A stretch of DNA of 64,000 nucleotides from positions 248,001 through 312,000 of the forward strand of contig NZ_CANLNB010000003.1 of the NCBI RefSeq assembly GCF_947492455.1, read 5' to 3'. The notes beneath the pieces were generated by a model that searched no databases, had not been told where the DNA came from, and was given only the letters and a program-made list of their open reading frames with translations. A program made the translations under genes and the position numbers. Each line of letters begins with the position of its first letter. Position 1 is the stretch's first letter. Positions 1 to 8,310 of the stretch are shown here, in pieces. The stretch comes from an uncultured Aliiroseovarius sp. (GTDB lineage: Bacteria > Pseudomonadota > Alphaproteobacteria > Rhodobacterales > Rhodobacteraceae).

Positions 1-492
1 GCGCAGGGGCTGAACTGGATGGTCGAGAACAATGTCGACATCGTGAACATGTCCTTGGCTGGGCCGAAGAACGATAGCCTGGAAGACATCGTCAAAACGG
101 TTGCCCGCAAAGGGCTGATTATGGTGGCGGCCACCGGGAATGGGGGGCGTGCCGCCGTGGCCTATCCCGCATCCGATCCGAATGTCATCGCAATCACCGC
201 AGTAGATGCGCGCGCGCGGCTGTACAAACATGCCAATGGCGGACCCGAGGTGGACTTCTCCGCGCCGGGTGTAGATCTGCTTTTGCCACGTGGACGGGGC
301 ACGACCTTTGCCTCGGGCACGTCATATGCCGCGGCTTTTGCCACTGCGATCATCGCGCAAGAGGTCGCGCGATCGGGGCTGCGCAAGCAGCAGCTTCTGA
401 ATACTTTGCGCCAGCGGTCCCGCGACCTTGGGCGTCCCGGAAGGGACAGCCGGTTCGGCTGGGGGCTGATCCAGGCCGACAGCTGCAAATAG
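1..492 (+). CDS. Subtilisin-like (S8) serine protease, C-terminal part
   Basis: The reading frame is open from base 1 to the stop at 490-492, so the gene starts before the window and only its last 163 codons are visible. Seen: a NMSLAG stretch as in the subtilase core, the oxyanion-hole Asn in AATGNGG, and the catalytic-Ser block ASGTSYAAAFATA near the end. The usual Pro after GTSxAA is Ala here, which also occurs in some S8 proteins. The protein ends about 60 residues after the catalytic Ser with no extra domain. The catalytic Asp and His and any signal peptide would lie upstream. The substrate cannot be inferred. A short hairpin follows the stop. Confidence 0.85.
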   Translation, partial: AQGLNWMVENNVDIVNMSLAGPKNDSLEDIVKTVARKGLIMVAATGNGGRAAVAYPASDPNVIAITAVDARARLYKHANGGPEVDFSAPGVDLLLPRGRGTTFASGTSYAAAFATAIIAQEVARSGLRKQQLLNTLRQRSRDLGRPGRDSRFGWGLIQADSCK

Positions 493-539
493 TTGTAAAT
501 TATTTATGAACCTTTTCCCAACTCACCCGACAAACATTT

Positions 540-560
540 AGCGACGCTGTTAACGTCGCT
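540..560 (+). terminator. Hairpin downstream of the S8 protease
   Basis: AGCGACG (540-546) pairs with CGTCGCT (554-560) around a 7-nt loop, 47 nt after the stop codon. No clear T-run follows, so it is a weak intrinsic terminator or a 3'-end stabilising hairpin. Confidence 0.4.
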
Positions 561-697
561 GCTGTTGCTTAGTGCGGTGCTGGTGGTTTGGTTAAATGGT
601 GCGTGGTTATGCGGTTCCCTCCAGCGCAAGAGTATTTTGGGTTTGGCCTGCAAAGTGTGAAGTGGTTGAGTGACGATTTCTGCATGGTCAGAGGGAG

Positions 698-722
698 CGG
701 TTGGTATCGGTGATACCAACCG
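698..722. promoter_or_regulatory. Perfect 11-bp inverted repeat, possible operator
   Basis: CGGTTGGTATC (698-708) and GATACCAACCG (712-722) are exact reverse complements around GGT. The repeat lies in the 418-base gene-free stretch 493-910, about 190 bp before the start of the membrane protein at 911. No T-run follows. Nothing else in the stretch looks coding or RNA-like. It resembles a regulator binding site more than a terminator, but the regulator is unknown. Confidence 0.45.
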
Positions 723-910
723 TGAACCTGTTGCCCAAGGGCGCCGCAAGGGCGCGCTGCCTTTCTTCCGACATCCCAAAAGCCCCAGCCCTGATAGCTG
801 GGCAAGCGGCCCCTGAACTATACTTTCTTGGTTGAACGGGACAAATCCCCATAATTGCGGCACACTGATCTAAGGGTGATATCTTCAGGGGACGTGCCAA
901 AGGGGGGACT

Positions 911-1759
911 ATGTCGGACCGAACGCAAACCACCGATGCCATGCGCTGGATGCTTCTGGTGGCGGCGGTGCTGGTCACGGTCATCGGCGCGCCGTTGTTC
1001 CTGTTGCCCGACAAAACCGCGTTTTTGTTTTCGTGGACCGTGAACCCGCCGGTGACCGCGGCCTTTTTGGGCGGCGCGTATTTGGCCGCTGGCTTGGTCG
1101 AGTTTCGCGCCTCGCAGGACACAACATGGGAGAGCGCACGCATCGCGGTGCCCGCGGTCTGGATCTTCACGACCATGACCCTGATCGCCACGCTGCTACA
1201 CATCGACAAGTTTCACTTCGGCGCAGAGTTCGCCCCGTTCACCCAGTTTGTCACTTGGGTCTGGCTGGCGGTCTACGGGTTGGTGCCGATTGTGATGGGG
1301 GCATTGTGGGTACTACAGCTGCGCAAAACGTCCAAGGATGGTCCGCGTGCGAACCCGATGGCTGGGTGGATGCGGACCGTGCTGTGGGGGCAGGCAGGTA
1401 TCTTGCTGTTGCTTGGGGGCGGGTTATTTCTCGCCCCTGCCGACATCAAGTTTCTGTGGCCGTGGGCGCTTAGCGCTCTGACGGCGCGTGCAGTGGGCGC
1501 GTGGCTGATCGGTATCGGCGCACTGTCCGCGCATATGGCCTTGGAAGGGGACAATCAACGGGTTGCACACGCCAATGCGGCCTTGATCGTCTTCTGCGTG
1601 TTGGAGGTGTTGGCCGTCATCCGGCTTTCCGCAGATACGTCTGCGGCTGGCGACCCAGTTATCGATTGGGGTGATGCGCGCATTTGGCTCTTCATTGCCG
1701 CGCTAGGGGCAATGCTCGGGACAGCGATTGCAGGCTGGAGGGCGCGCGCGCATGGATGA
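911..1759 (+). CDS. Integral membrane protein with duplicated 4-TM unit, function unknown
   Basis: This 282-residue protein has about eight hydrophobic segments, near residues 13-31, 47-65, 78-97, 112-135, 155-175, 190-210, 218-238 and 257-276. The halves are recognisably similar: LFLLPDKTAFLFSW in the first matches LFLAPADIKFLWPW in the second at equivalent places, followed by Gly/Ala-rich helices in both. This suggests an internal duplication of a 4-TM unit. The start is preceded by a purine-rich AAAGGGGGGACT. I do not recognise the family. The gene stands alone between the protease and a convergent RND operon, separated from the latter by a strong terminator. Confidence 0.75.
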   Translation: MSDRTQTTDAMRWMLLVAAVLVTVIGAPLFLLPDKTAFLFSWTVNPPVTAAFLGGAYLAAGLVEFRASQDTTWESARIAVPAVWIFTTMTLIATLLHIDKFHFGAEFAPFTQFVTWVWLAVYGLVPIVMGALWVLQLRKTSKDGPRANPMAGWMRTVLWGQAGILLLLGGGLFLAPADIKFLWPWALSALTARAVGAWLIGIGALSAHMALEGDNQRVAHANAALIVFCVLEVLAVIRLSADTSAAGDPVIDWGDARIWLFIAALGAMLGTAIAGWRARAHG

Positions 1760-1776
1760 GATGCGCGAACACAGAA

Positions 1777-1799
1777 GCGGCCCCAAAATTTGGGGCCGC
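1777..1799. terminator. Bidirectional terminator
   Basis: GCGGCCCC (1777-1784) pairs with GGGGCCGC (1792-1799). The central AAAATTT extends the pairing on both sides. It sits between the convergent genes ending at 1759 (+) and 1829 (-), so it probably serves both. Confidence 0.75.
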
Positions 1800-1828
1800 G
1801 TCATGTTTGTAGGTTTCGCCTAGACCGC

Positions 1829-4800
1829 TTAGGTTCGGAACACGCGATAAATCGCGGGAATCACCAGAACCGTCAGTAGGGTTGAGCTGAGCAAACCAAA
1901 GAGCAGCGACAAGGCAAGCCCTTGGAAGATCGGGTCGGCCAAGATCACCGCCGCGCCAATCATCGCCGCAACTGCGGTCAAGAGGATCGGCTTAAAGCGG
2001 ATGGCGCCGGCCTCGATCAGCGTTTCGACCTTATCCTTCGCGGGATCGGCATGCCGGATAAAGTCCACCAGCAGGATCGAGTTCCGCACGATGATGCCCG
2101 CAAGCGCGATGAAGCCAATCATCGACGGGGCCGAGAACGGCGCGTTGAACAGCCAGTGCCCGCCCATGATCCCAACGAAGGTCAGCGGGATCGGCGTCAG
2201 GATCACCAGCGGCAGTTTGAACGAGCCAAACTGCATAACCACAAGAATGTAGATCCCCAGAAGCGCCACGGCAAAGGCGGCCCCCATGTCGCGGAAGGTG
2301 ACCCATGTGACTTCCCATTCGCCGTCCCACAGCAGGGTGACGATGCTTTCGTCTTCAGGCTGACCGTTCATGCGGATTTCGGGCTTGGTGCCTTCTTCCC
2401 ATTCCATCGCCTCCAACTGCTCGGCTACGGCGATCATGCCATAGACCGGGGCCTCGAAGTCTCCGGCAACCTCGGCGGTGACCATTTCGGCGGTGCGCCC
2501 GTTGTGACGGAAGATCGGGAAGGAAGCGCGTTCCTCGGTGATCTCGATCACGTCGCCAAGCTCCACCACGCCACGAGCGCCGGGCAGGGCGTTCGCTGGG
2601 ATCGGCGTCGACAGGAAGCGTTCGTCCAGCACCCGGTCCGCCTTGTCGCGTTCCACGATGATGGGGATCGGATAGCGGCCCTCACCGCGATGCGAGTACC
2701 CAACGGTCTGCCCATGGTTCAAAAGCGCGAGCGTCGAGAAGACGTCCTGCTCCTGTACCCCGAAGAACTCCAACTGGTCCTGCGAGATCGTGATGCGTAG
2801 ACGGCGCGGTTGTTCCCCGAAGCTGTCATCGACATCGACGACGAAGGGCACGCTGTCAAAGGCCGCACGGATCTTGCTGGCGGCTTCGCGACGGGTGTCG
2901 GCATCGGGGCCATAGACCTCGGCCAGCAGGGTCGCCATGACCGGCGGGCCGGGGGGCGGCTCGACCGTCTTGATGTTGGTGCCTGCGGGCAGATCAAGTT
3001 GGTTCATCCGTTCACGCAGTTCCAACGCAATCTCGTGGCTTGTGCGTTCGCGGTGTTCCTTGTGGTCCAGCAGGATTTGCACATCGCCCAGATGTGGCTG
3101 CGTGCGCAGGTAATAATGCCGGACCAGACCGTTGAAGTTGAAGGGCGCGGACGCCCCGGCATGGGTTTGTGCCGACACAACCTCGTGCATCTGCAGGGCT
3201 TCGCGCGCCACGGCTTGCACCACGGCGTCCGTTGCCTCGATCGACGAGCCTTCGGGCAGATCGACCACCACCGACAGTTCCGACTTGTTGTCGAAGGGCA
3301 GAAGCTTGACCGTCACGTCCTTGGTGTAGATCAGCGCCAGTGACCCGAACGAGATCACAGCCGCGCCCAGCAGGAAGGTCAGGCTGATGGCTTTGGTCTT
3401 CAGCAAAGGCCGCGCAACCGAGGCATAGATCCGCCCCAACGCGCCACCATGATGTCCTTCGTCATCGTGATCATGCGCAGGGGCTTTGCCTGCGATCTTG
3501 ATCATCAGCCATGGCGTGATGATCACCGCCACGAAGAACGAAAAGATCATTGCAGCCGAGGCGTTGGCCGGGATCGGGCTCATATACGGACCCATCAGGC
3601 CCGATACGAACAGCATCGGCAAAAGGGCGGCGACCACGGTCAGCGTTGCGACGATGGTCGGGTTGCCCACCTCGGCGACTGCGCGGATGGCTTTGGTCAC
3701 GCGGTCCGCTTTGTCCTGCATGCCCCAATGGCGGGCGATGTTCTCGATCACCACAATCGCGTCATCTACAAGGATCCCGATCGAGAAGATCAGCGCGAAC
3801 AGCGATACGCGGTTCAGCGTGTAGCCCATCACCCACGCGGCGAAGAGTGTCAGCAGGATGGTGACAGGGATCACCACGGCGACCACGATGGACTCGCGCC
3901 AGCCGATGGTGAACAGCACCAGCGCCACGATGGACACTGTCGCCAGCCCCAAGTGGAACAGAAGCTCGTTGGCTTTCTCGTCTGCCGTTTCGCCATAGTC
4001 GCGGGTGACGTCGATCTGCACCGTATCGGGGACTAGGTCATGTTCCAGCAGGTGAACGCGGTGCAGGATTTCCTCGGCCACGACGACGGCATTGGCGCCT
4101 GCACGTTTGGCAACCGCCAGAGTAACGGCAGGGGTGCGGATGATTTCACCATCTTCACCGCGTGTGACATTGGCAACGATCTTGTCCGAGGTATCCGGCA
4201 CGAAGCTGACATTGGCGACGTCACGCACGTAAACCGGGCGGTTGTCGCGCGTGGTCAGAAGCAGGTTTGCAACGTCCGAGGACGCCTGCAATGTCTGGCC
4301 GGCTGTCAGCATCACTTGCTGCCCGCCGTCGCGGACATACCCGGTGCTGAACGCACGGTTTGCGCCTTGGACCTTGCCCACCAGCTGCTGCAGGGTCACC
4401 CCATACAGCGCCAGACGTTCGGGGTCCGGGGCGATGCGGATCGCCTCGGGGCTTTCGCCGACCAGATAGGTCAGGCCTACATCCTGGATCTTGGCGACCT
4501 CGACCTGCAGTTTGCGGGCAATCCGTGTCAGGTCGTTGGCGGTGGTGTGTTCAGCGTTGGGTTTGGGGCTCAGCGTCAGCGAGACAATGGCCACATCGTC
4601 GATCCCGCGTCCGACGATCAGGGGCTCGTTGATCCCAACCGGGATGCGATCCATGTTCGCGCGCACCTTGTCATGCACGCGCAAGATCGCGGTATCCGCC
4701 GATGTGCCAACCAAGAACCGCGCCATCACAAGCGCATAGTCATCGCTGGTCTGCGAATAGACATGCTCGACCCCGTTGATGCCCTGCACGATGCTTTCCA

Positions 4801-5035
4801 TCGGCTCGGTCACCAGCTTGGCGGCGTCTTCTGCTTTCAGGCCCGGCGCTTGGATGTGGATATCCACCATCGGGACCGAGATCTGCGGTTCTTCCTCCCG
4901 CGGTAGGCTGACCAGTGCCACAAGGCCGACGGCAAGCGACGCCAAGATCATCAATGGGGTCAGGGCCGAGCGGATGAACGCCTTGGTCAATCCGCCCGCG
5001 ATGCCCAGCGAGGGGGTGTTTGGCTGATTACTCAT
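1829..5035 (-). CDS. RND efflux transporter permease (AcrB-type)
   Basis: This 1068-residue protein is the inner-membrane pump of a tripartite RND exporter, of normal family length. Seen: an N-terminal TM near residues 15-40 followed by a LPREEEPQI periplasmic start, two large periplasmic regions, and the central TM helix block with the proton-relay motif GILVDDAIVVIEN. The second half carries the matching TM bundle with IVRNSILLVDF. It starts 8 bp inside the end of the upstream adaptor gene (5028-6005), so the two are probably translationally coupled. There is no outer-membrane channel gene here, so a TolC-like protein must come from elsewhere. The substrate is unknown. An ArsR/SqrR-like dyad upstream of the adaptor suggests control by sulfide, metal or oxidant. 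Confidence 0.9.
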   Translation of the reverse strand: MSNQPNTPSLGIAGGLTKAFIRSALTPLMILASLAVGLVALVSLPREEEPQISVPMVDIHIQAPGLKAEDAAKLVTEPMESIVQGINGVEHVYSQTSDDYALVMARFLVGTSADTAILRVHDKVRANMDRIPVGINEPLIVGRGIDDVAIVSLTLSPKPNAEHTTANDLTRIARKLQVEVAKIQDVGLTYLVGESPEAIRIAPDPERLALYGVTLQQLVGKVQGANRAFSTGYVRDGGQQVMLTAGQTLQASSDVANLLLTTRDNRPVYVRDVANVSFVPDTSDKIVANVTRGEDGEIIRTPAVTLAVAKRAGANAVVVAEEILHRVHLLEHDLVPDTVQIDVTRDYGETADEKANELLFHLGLATVSIVALVLFTIGWRESIVVAVVIPVTILLTLFAAWVMGYTLNRVSLFALIFSIGILVDDAIVVIENIARHWGMQDKADRVTKAIRAVAEVGNPTIVATLTVVAALLPMLFVSGLMGPYMSPIPANASAAMIFSFFVAVIITPWLMIKIAGKAPAHDHDDEGHHGGALGRIYASVARPLLKTKAISLTFLLGAAVISFGSLALIYTKDVTVKLLPFDNKSELSVVVDLPEGSSIEATDAVVQAVAREALQMHEVVSAQTHAGASAPFNFNGLVRHYYLRTQPHLGDVQILLDHKEHRERTSHEIALELRERMNQLDLPAGTNIKTVEPPPGPPVMATLLAEVYGPDADTRREAASKIRAAFDSVPFVVDVDDSFGEQPRRLRITISQDQLEFFGVQEQDVFSTLALLNHGQTVGYSHRGEGRYPIPIIVERDKADRVLDERFLSTPIPANALPGARGVVELGDVIEITEERASFPIFRHNGRTAEMVTAEVAGDFEAPVYGMIAVAEQLEAMEWEEGTKPEIRMNGQPEDESIVTLLWDGEWEVTWVTFRDMGAAFAVALLGIYILVVMQFGSFKLPLVILTPIPLTFVGIMGGHWLFNAPFSAPSMIGFIALAGIIVRNSILLVDFIRHADPAKDKVETLIEAGAIRFKPILLTAVAAMIGAAVILADPIFQGLALSLLFGLLSSTLLTVLVIPAIYRVFRT

Positions 5036-6005
5036 GGCTGGTCACCACCTGTTCGCCTGCGGTCAGACCCGACAGGATTTCGACCATCTCGACGCCGTCC
5101 ATCTGGTGCGCGCCACCCGTGACGACCGCGCGCTGCGACTTCGCGCCGTCTGCGGATTGCACTGTGACGAAATCCAGCCCCATGCGGGTCGAAACTGTGC
5201 CCGTGGGCACCAGCAATGCCGTCGACTTGCCAACCGGAAGGCGTACCAAAACGCGTGCGTCCACAAAATCGGTCTCCATGCCCGCGAACTCGACATCGAC
5301 GATCACGCGGCCGTTTTCAATCTGGGGATAGAGCTTGGCCAGAACGCCGGTCGACTCGCCCTCTTCACCGCCAATGCGGATTTCCGCGCCTTCTTCAAGG
5401 TAACCAGCATGGCGTTCCGGCACCGCAAGGCGTAGGAAGAAGCCGCCGCCGCCGATCTCGGCGATGCTTTCACCGGGCATGACGACAGAGCCTTCAGTCA
5501 GGGGAACCTGAAGCACCGCGCCGCCAATGGGCGCCAGCACAGCGCCCTCCGCTTCGCGCTGTTTCAGCACGCTCCGCTCGGCCTGCGCAGTGCCGATTTG
5601 TCCCTTAATCACATCCACGCGCGTGCGCAGCTGATCCAACTGCTGTGCGGTGGCGACCCCACGTTCCAGCAGGTCTTCGCCGCGCTGCAGATCGGCCGAG
5701 GCGGTCTCTAACTGAGACTCCAGCGAGGTCAGCGTCGCATCCACCGCGTTCAGCTGAAGGGTCAGCTTTTCATCCGTGATGCTGGCGATCTGCTGGCCTT
5801 TCTCGACCGTGGATCCCTCGGAGACGTCGATGGAGATGATCGTGCCGCCAAGCCGCGACCGCGCGTGTACACGGTCACGCGCCTCGATCCGGCCGAACAC
5901 GGCTTTCCATTCAGTGACGTCGACAGCGTTCGCGACGAAGGGTTCTTCGGCTTGGGTCGCAAGCGGGAACAAGGCGACCAGAAGGGACAAGACAAATTTA
6001 CGCAT
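5028..6005 (-). CDS. RND efflux periplasmic adaptor subunit (membrane fusion protein)
   Basis: This 325-residue protein has a signal peptide (residues 1-19, ending before EEPFVANAV), a split lipoyl/beta-barrel region and a central coiled coil (about residues 85-155, rich in LESQLE and LDQLRTR). That is the HlyD/AcrA adaptor plan. It links the RND permease at 1829-5035 to an outer-membrane channel. The start has a good AGGAGA ribosome site. It is the first gene of a two-gene operon whose promoter region holds a 9-bp inverted repeat at 6127-6150. Confidence 0.88.
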   Translation of the reverse strand: MRKFVLSLLVALFPLATQAEEPFVANAVDVTEWKAVFGRIEARDRVHARSRLGGTIISIDVSEGSTVEKGQQIASITDEKLTLQLNAVDATLTSLESQLETASADLQRGEDLLERGVATAQQLDQLRTRVDVIKGQIGTAQAERSVLKQREAEGAVLAPIGGAVLQVPLTEGSVVMPGESIAEIGGGGFFLRLAVPERHAGYLEEGAEIRIGGEEGESTGVLAKLYPQIENGRVIVDVEFAGMETDFVDARVLVRLPVGKSTALLVPTGTVSTRMGLDFVTVQSADGAKSQRAVVTGGAHQMDGVEMVEILSGLTAGEQVVTSHE

Positions 6006-6126
6006 CGCAATCTCCTGTGCGGTAGGTGGCCCAAACCATGTCCGTTGCTGGCAGGTTCAACACGACTGGTGTCAGAGCGTGTTGTGACACTAGACGGATA
6101 GTCCTGACATGAACTTGATCAAGATC

Positions 6127-6150
6127 ACATATTCAAAATAATGAATATGT
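6127..6150. promoter_or_regulatory. Inverted repeat resembling an ArsR/SqrR-BigR operator
   Basis: ACATATTCA (6127-6135) and TGAATATGT (6142-6150) are perfect inverted repeats spaced by 6 bp, 122 bp upstream of the RND adaptor start. The core reads ATTC-N8-GAAT, which I recall as the site reported for the persulfide-responsive ArsR-family repressor SqrR of Rhodobacter capsulatus. A second palindrome, CTTGATCAAG, lies next to it at 6114-6123. No ArsR-family gene is in the window. Confidence 0.55.
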
Positions 6151-6294
6151 TTGGTGAATGCAAGGGACGATGGCGGGAAACGGGCAGGCCACCGTGATAG
6201 ACGCGAAAAGGCACACAAGTATAGTTTTGCGTTTTCGTCCTGGTTTTGGAAAGGCTGGCGACATCGCCCAGGGAACAGTGGTTCCACAATGTAT

Positions 6295-6321
6295 GAAGCC
6301 CGCAACTGAGGTGCGGGCTTC
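6295..6321 (-). terminator. Terminator of the Hint-protein gene
   Basis: GAAGCCCGCA (6295-6304) and TGCGGGCTTC (6312-6321) form a perfect 10-bp stem with a 7-nt loop. It begins 14 nt beyond the stop codon of the minus-strand gene at 6335. The T-run is weak. Confidence 0.65.
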
Positions 6322-6334
6322 AAATCACTAAGGG

Positions 6335-7294
6335 TCAGGCGGACGCGAGAAGCGTTGCCTCGTGGCGCTTTGCAACGTGGCGGGCGACCGGATACTGGCC
6401 TGCGCGGCTCATCAGCTCGGGGAAGAGGGTCAGAAGCTCTTCAACGGATTCCTGCGGCAGCGCTTTGACACTTTCAGGCCCGATATAGAGGCTTTCGGTC
6501 AGGGCGCCGTCAGTTTCGACGATCTCGTGCTGATCAAACAGCAGGTGTACATAGGTCACCTGACCACCAGACAGGCGGCGAACCGCGTCGCCCGTTACAA
6601 GGTGGGCTGCAGCGACAAGAACCTGATCGCTGCCGCAGTAAAGTTCGGCTTTCCAGCCGCTAACCAGAACACGGTGCTGCGGCGAGACGCGCAAAGCTGC
6701 GGTGTTGCCGATTGCGCCGGGCGCAAATTCGATGGGCGCCATGTCCCCTTCGGCTGCGACCTCGGCGGTTCCGATCCAGCGCACTGGCTGGAACCCATTG
6801 TCCATGGTCCAGACCATGTCACCAACTTCGATGTCTTCAACGGCGCGGGGGCCGTCCAAGGTTTCGATCAGCGTACCGGCCACAAAACAGGGGAACGGGG
6901 TCGGGTCCGTGGTGTTCAGGTCGGCGACGCCTAGCTTGGTGTTGCCATTTGGCAGGTCCGGATAGCCAGGATCCCCCGGTTGCCCCGTCAGGTCAATCGC
7001 GTAGGTCGTACCAATCGGAATCGTAGCATTGGGGTCGGAAGATCCGGTGATGCGAATAAATGCGGCAGGCAGCGTCGGATCGCTGTCGATGTCACCGGAT
7101 CCAAGATAGTCATATGTATAGGTAAATCCACCAATCGTTACGGTGTCACCTGCAGACACGATCTCTAGCGTTGTCGTCCCCGACGGCTCGTTAAAAACCG
7201 CATTCGGCGTTTGGCTTGTTACAATGTTGATATTGTTGCCAGAGGTGAACGGATCTCCATTCACATCTTGGAGCGTAAGTTTAATCGTCGCCAT
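6335..7294 (-). CDS. Hint (Hedgehog/intein) domain protein
   Basis: This 319-residue protein has an N-terminal beta-rich region (1-130) of no recognised family, then a Hint module beginning at Cys136 (PCFVAGTLIETLDGPR) with VGDMVWTMDNG and a SPQHRVLV block. This is the Hint_2 type common in Rhodobacterales secreted or surface proteins. These modules usually have only the N-terminal self-cleavage chemistry and no C-extein, so protein splicing is not expected. There is no classical signal peptide; export by a type I system is possible but unproven. It is monocistronic, with a terminator right after the stop. Confidence 0.8.
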   Translation of the reverse strand: MATIKLTLQDVNGDPFTSGNNINIVTSQTPNAVFNEPSGTTTLEIVSAGDTVTIGGFTYTYDYLGSGDIDSDPTLPAAFIRITGSSDPNATIPIGTTYAIDLTGQPGDPGYPDLPNGNTKLGVADLNTTDPTPFPCFVAGTLIETLDGPRAVEDIEVGDMVWTMDNGFQPVRWIGTAEVAAEGDMAPIEFAPGAIGNTAALRVSPQHRVLVSGWKAELYCGSDQVLVAAAHLVTGDAVRRLSGGQVTYVHLLFDQHEIVETDGALTESLYIGPESVKALPQESVEELLTLFPELMSRAGQYPVARHVAKRHEATLLASA

Positions 7295-7506
7295 GAGTCT
7301 GCCTGTGTAACTTCATCTACAAGAATTTGCTGTAGGGCTGCAGCAATGTTGAACCAAGAGTAATAAGATTTCGCAAATGAATCACGAAACTTGTCACTAG
7401 GTAAGAATTAAATATGGCGCCTTTGGGGCGCATAGGTGAAAATGCATGATTCACAACCGATGCGAGAGCGCAAAAAATGGTAGCCTGCATCGACCTGAGG
7501 AGTGGA

Positions 7507-8121
7507 TCATAATCCCAGCGACACCCACAGCACTTTCGCATCTTCTTCGCTGGTCGAAATCAGCCCGTGCCCCATCCGCGCGTCGTAATAGACGGAATCT
7601 CCGGGACCCAAGTGTAACGGCCGATAATGTTCTGTCACCAGCGTCAGTTCGCCGGACAGGACAAACATGAACTCTTCACCGTTGTGGCGCACCCAATCGT
7701 CATACTCCGAGACTTCGCGCGCGGTTACGGTCGAGATATAGGGCACCATGCTTTTCGAGGTCAGTTCGTTGCACAGCAATTCGTGCGTATAGGTCGGCGT
7801 CTTTTTGATCTCGCCCTGACCCGCGCGGGTATAGTCGCGGCGGCCCGAGATGTCCGTCTTCGCGGATTGCAGGAACAACTGTGGGGTTTCAAGTTCCAGC
7901 GTCTGCATGATGCGCCGGATGATGTCGAAGCTTGGCCGGGTCTGGTTGTTCTCGATCTTTGACAGGGTTGAACGGCCGATCCCCGCCGCCCGCGCCGTGT
8001 CTTCCAGCGTCAGCCCTTTCGCCTTCCGGGCCTCTCGAATCATAAGGCCCATCGCTTCGCCATCGGGTGCGTCCGCAGGCTCGCTGCCTGTTTGTGCAGC
8101 GCCATTCGGGTCGATTTCCAT
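7507..8121 (-). CDS. XRE-family transcriptional regulator with C-terminal cupin
   Basis: Starting at 8121, which follows a strong AGGAGG, gives 204 residues. The frame is open further upstream, but that longer version has no ribosome site. Seen: a helix-turn-helix (residues about 28-80, with MIREARKAKGLTLEDTARAAGIGRSTLSKIENNQ split over two helices) and a cupin_2 fold at about 130-200 (GEEFMFVLSGELTLVTEHYRP, GPGDSVYYDARMGHG). This class senses a small molecule in the cupin. It is divergent from the glycine-cleavage island, and the shared 189-bp gap holds GTTTC/GAAAC dyads, so it probably regulates lpdA and itself. The ligand is unknown. Confidence 0.85.
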   Translation of the reverse strand: MEIDPNGAAQTGSEPADAPDGEAMGLMIREARKAKGLTLEDTARAAGIGRSTLSKIENNQTRPSFDIIRRIMQTLELETPQLFLQSAKTDISGRRDYTRAGQGEIKKTPTYTHELLCNELTSKSMVPYISTVTAREVSEYDDWVRHNGEEFMFVLSGELTLVTEHYRPLHLGPGDSVYYDARMGHGLISTSEEDAKVLWVSLGL

Positions 8122-8223
8122 GCGGGCCTCCTGAATTTTCCCGTTGTTCCTCCGCAGCTTAGTTACTGCTCTCAGAGCTGTCAAAGTATCCCACTGCACA
8201 CAAATGTTGCACTTTCCCCCGAA

Positions 8224-8260
8224 GTTTCCTATGAGAAACAAGAAATCCCGGATAGGAAAC
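8224..8260. promoter_or_regulatory. Paired GTTTC/GAAAC dyads, likely operator for the XRE-cupin regulator
   Basis: GTTTCCTAT (8224-8232) is repeated exactly inverted as ATAGGAAAC (8252-8260). The left copy also forms a tighter dyad with GAAAC at 8235-8239. The cluster lies between the divergent regulator (start 8121) and lpdA (start 8311), about 50 bp from lpdA. Confidence 0.5.
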
Positions 8261-8310
8261 TATTCCACAAAATGCGCATTCATGAATGTGAACGGGAAGC
8301 GGAGGAACAT

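Noticed and set aside
6114-6123. FNR box at CTTGATCAAG
   Set aside because: The FNR consensus TTGAT-N4-ATCAA needs a 4-bp spacer, and here the halves overlap.
6090-6323. A 77-codon minus-strand frame over the RND operator region
   Set aside because: It covers the 6127-6150 dyad and the 6295-6321 terminator, has no ribosome site and no recognisable motif.
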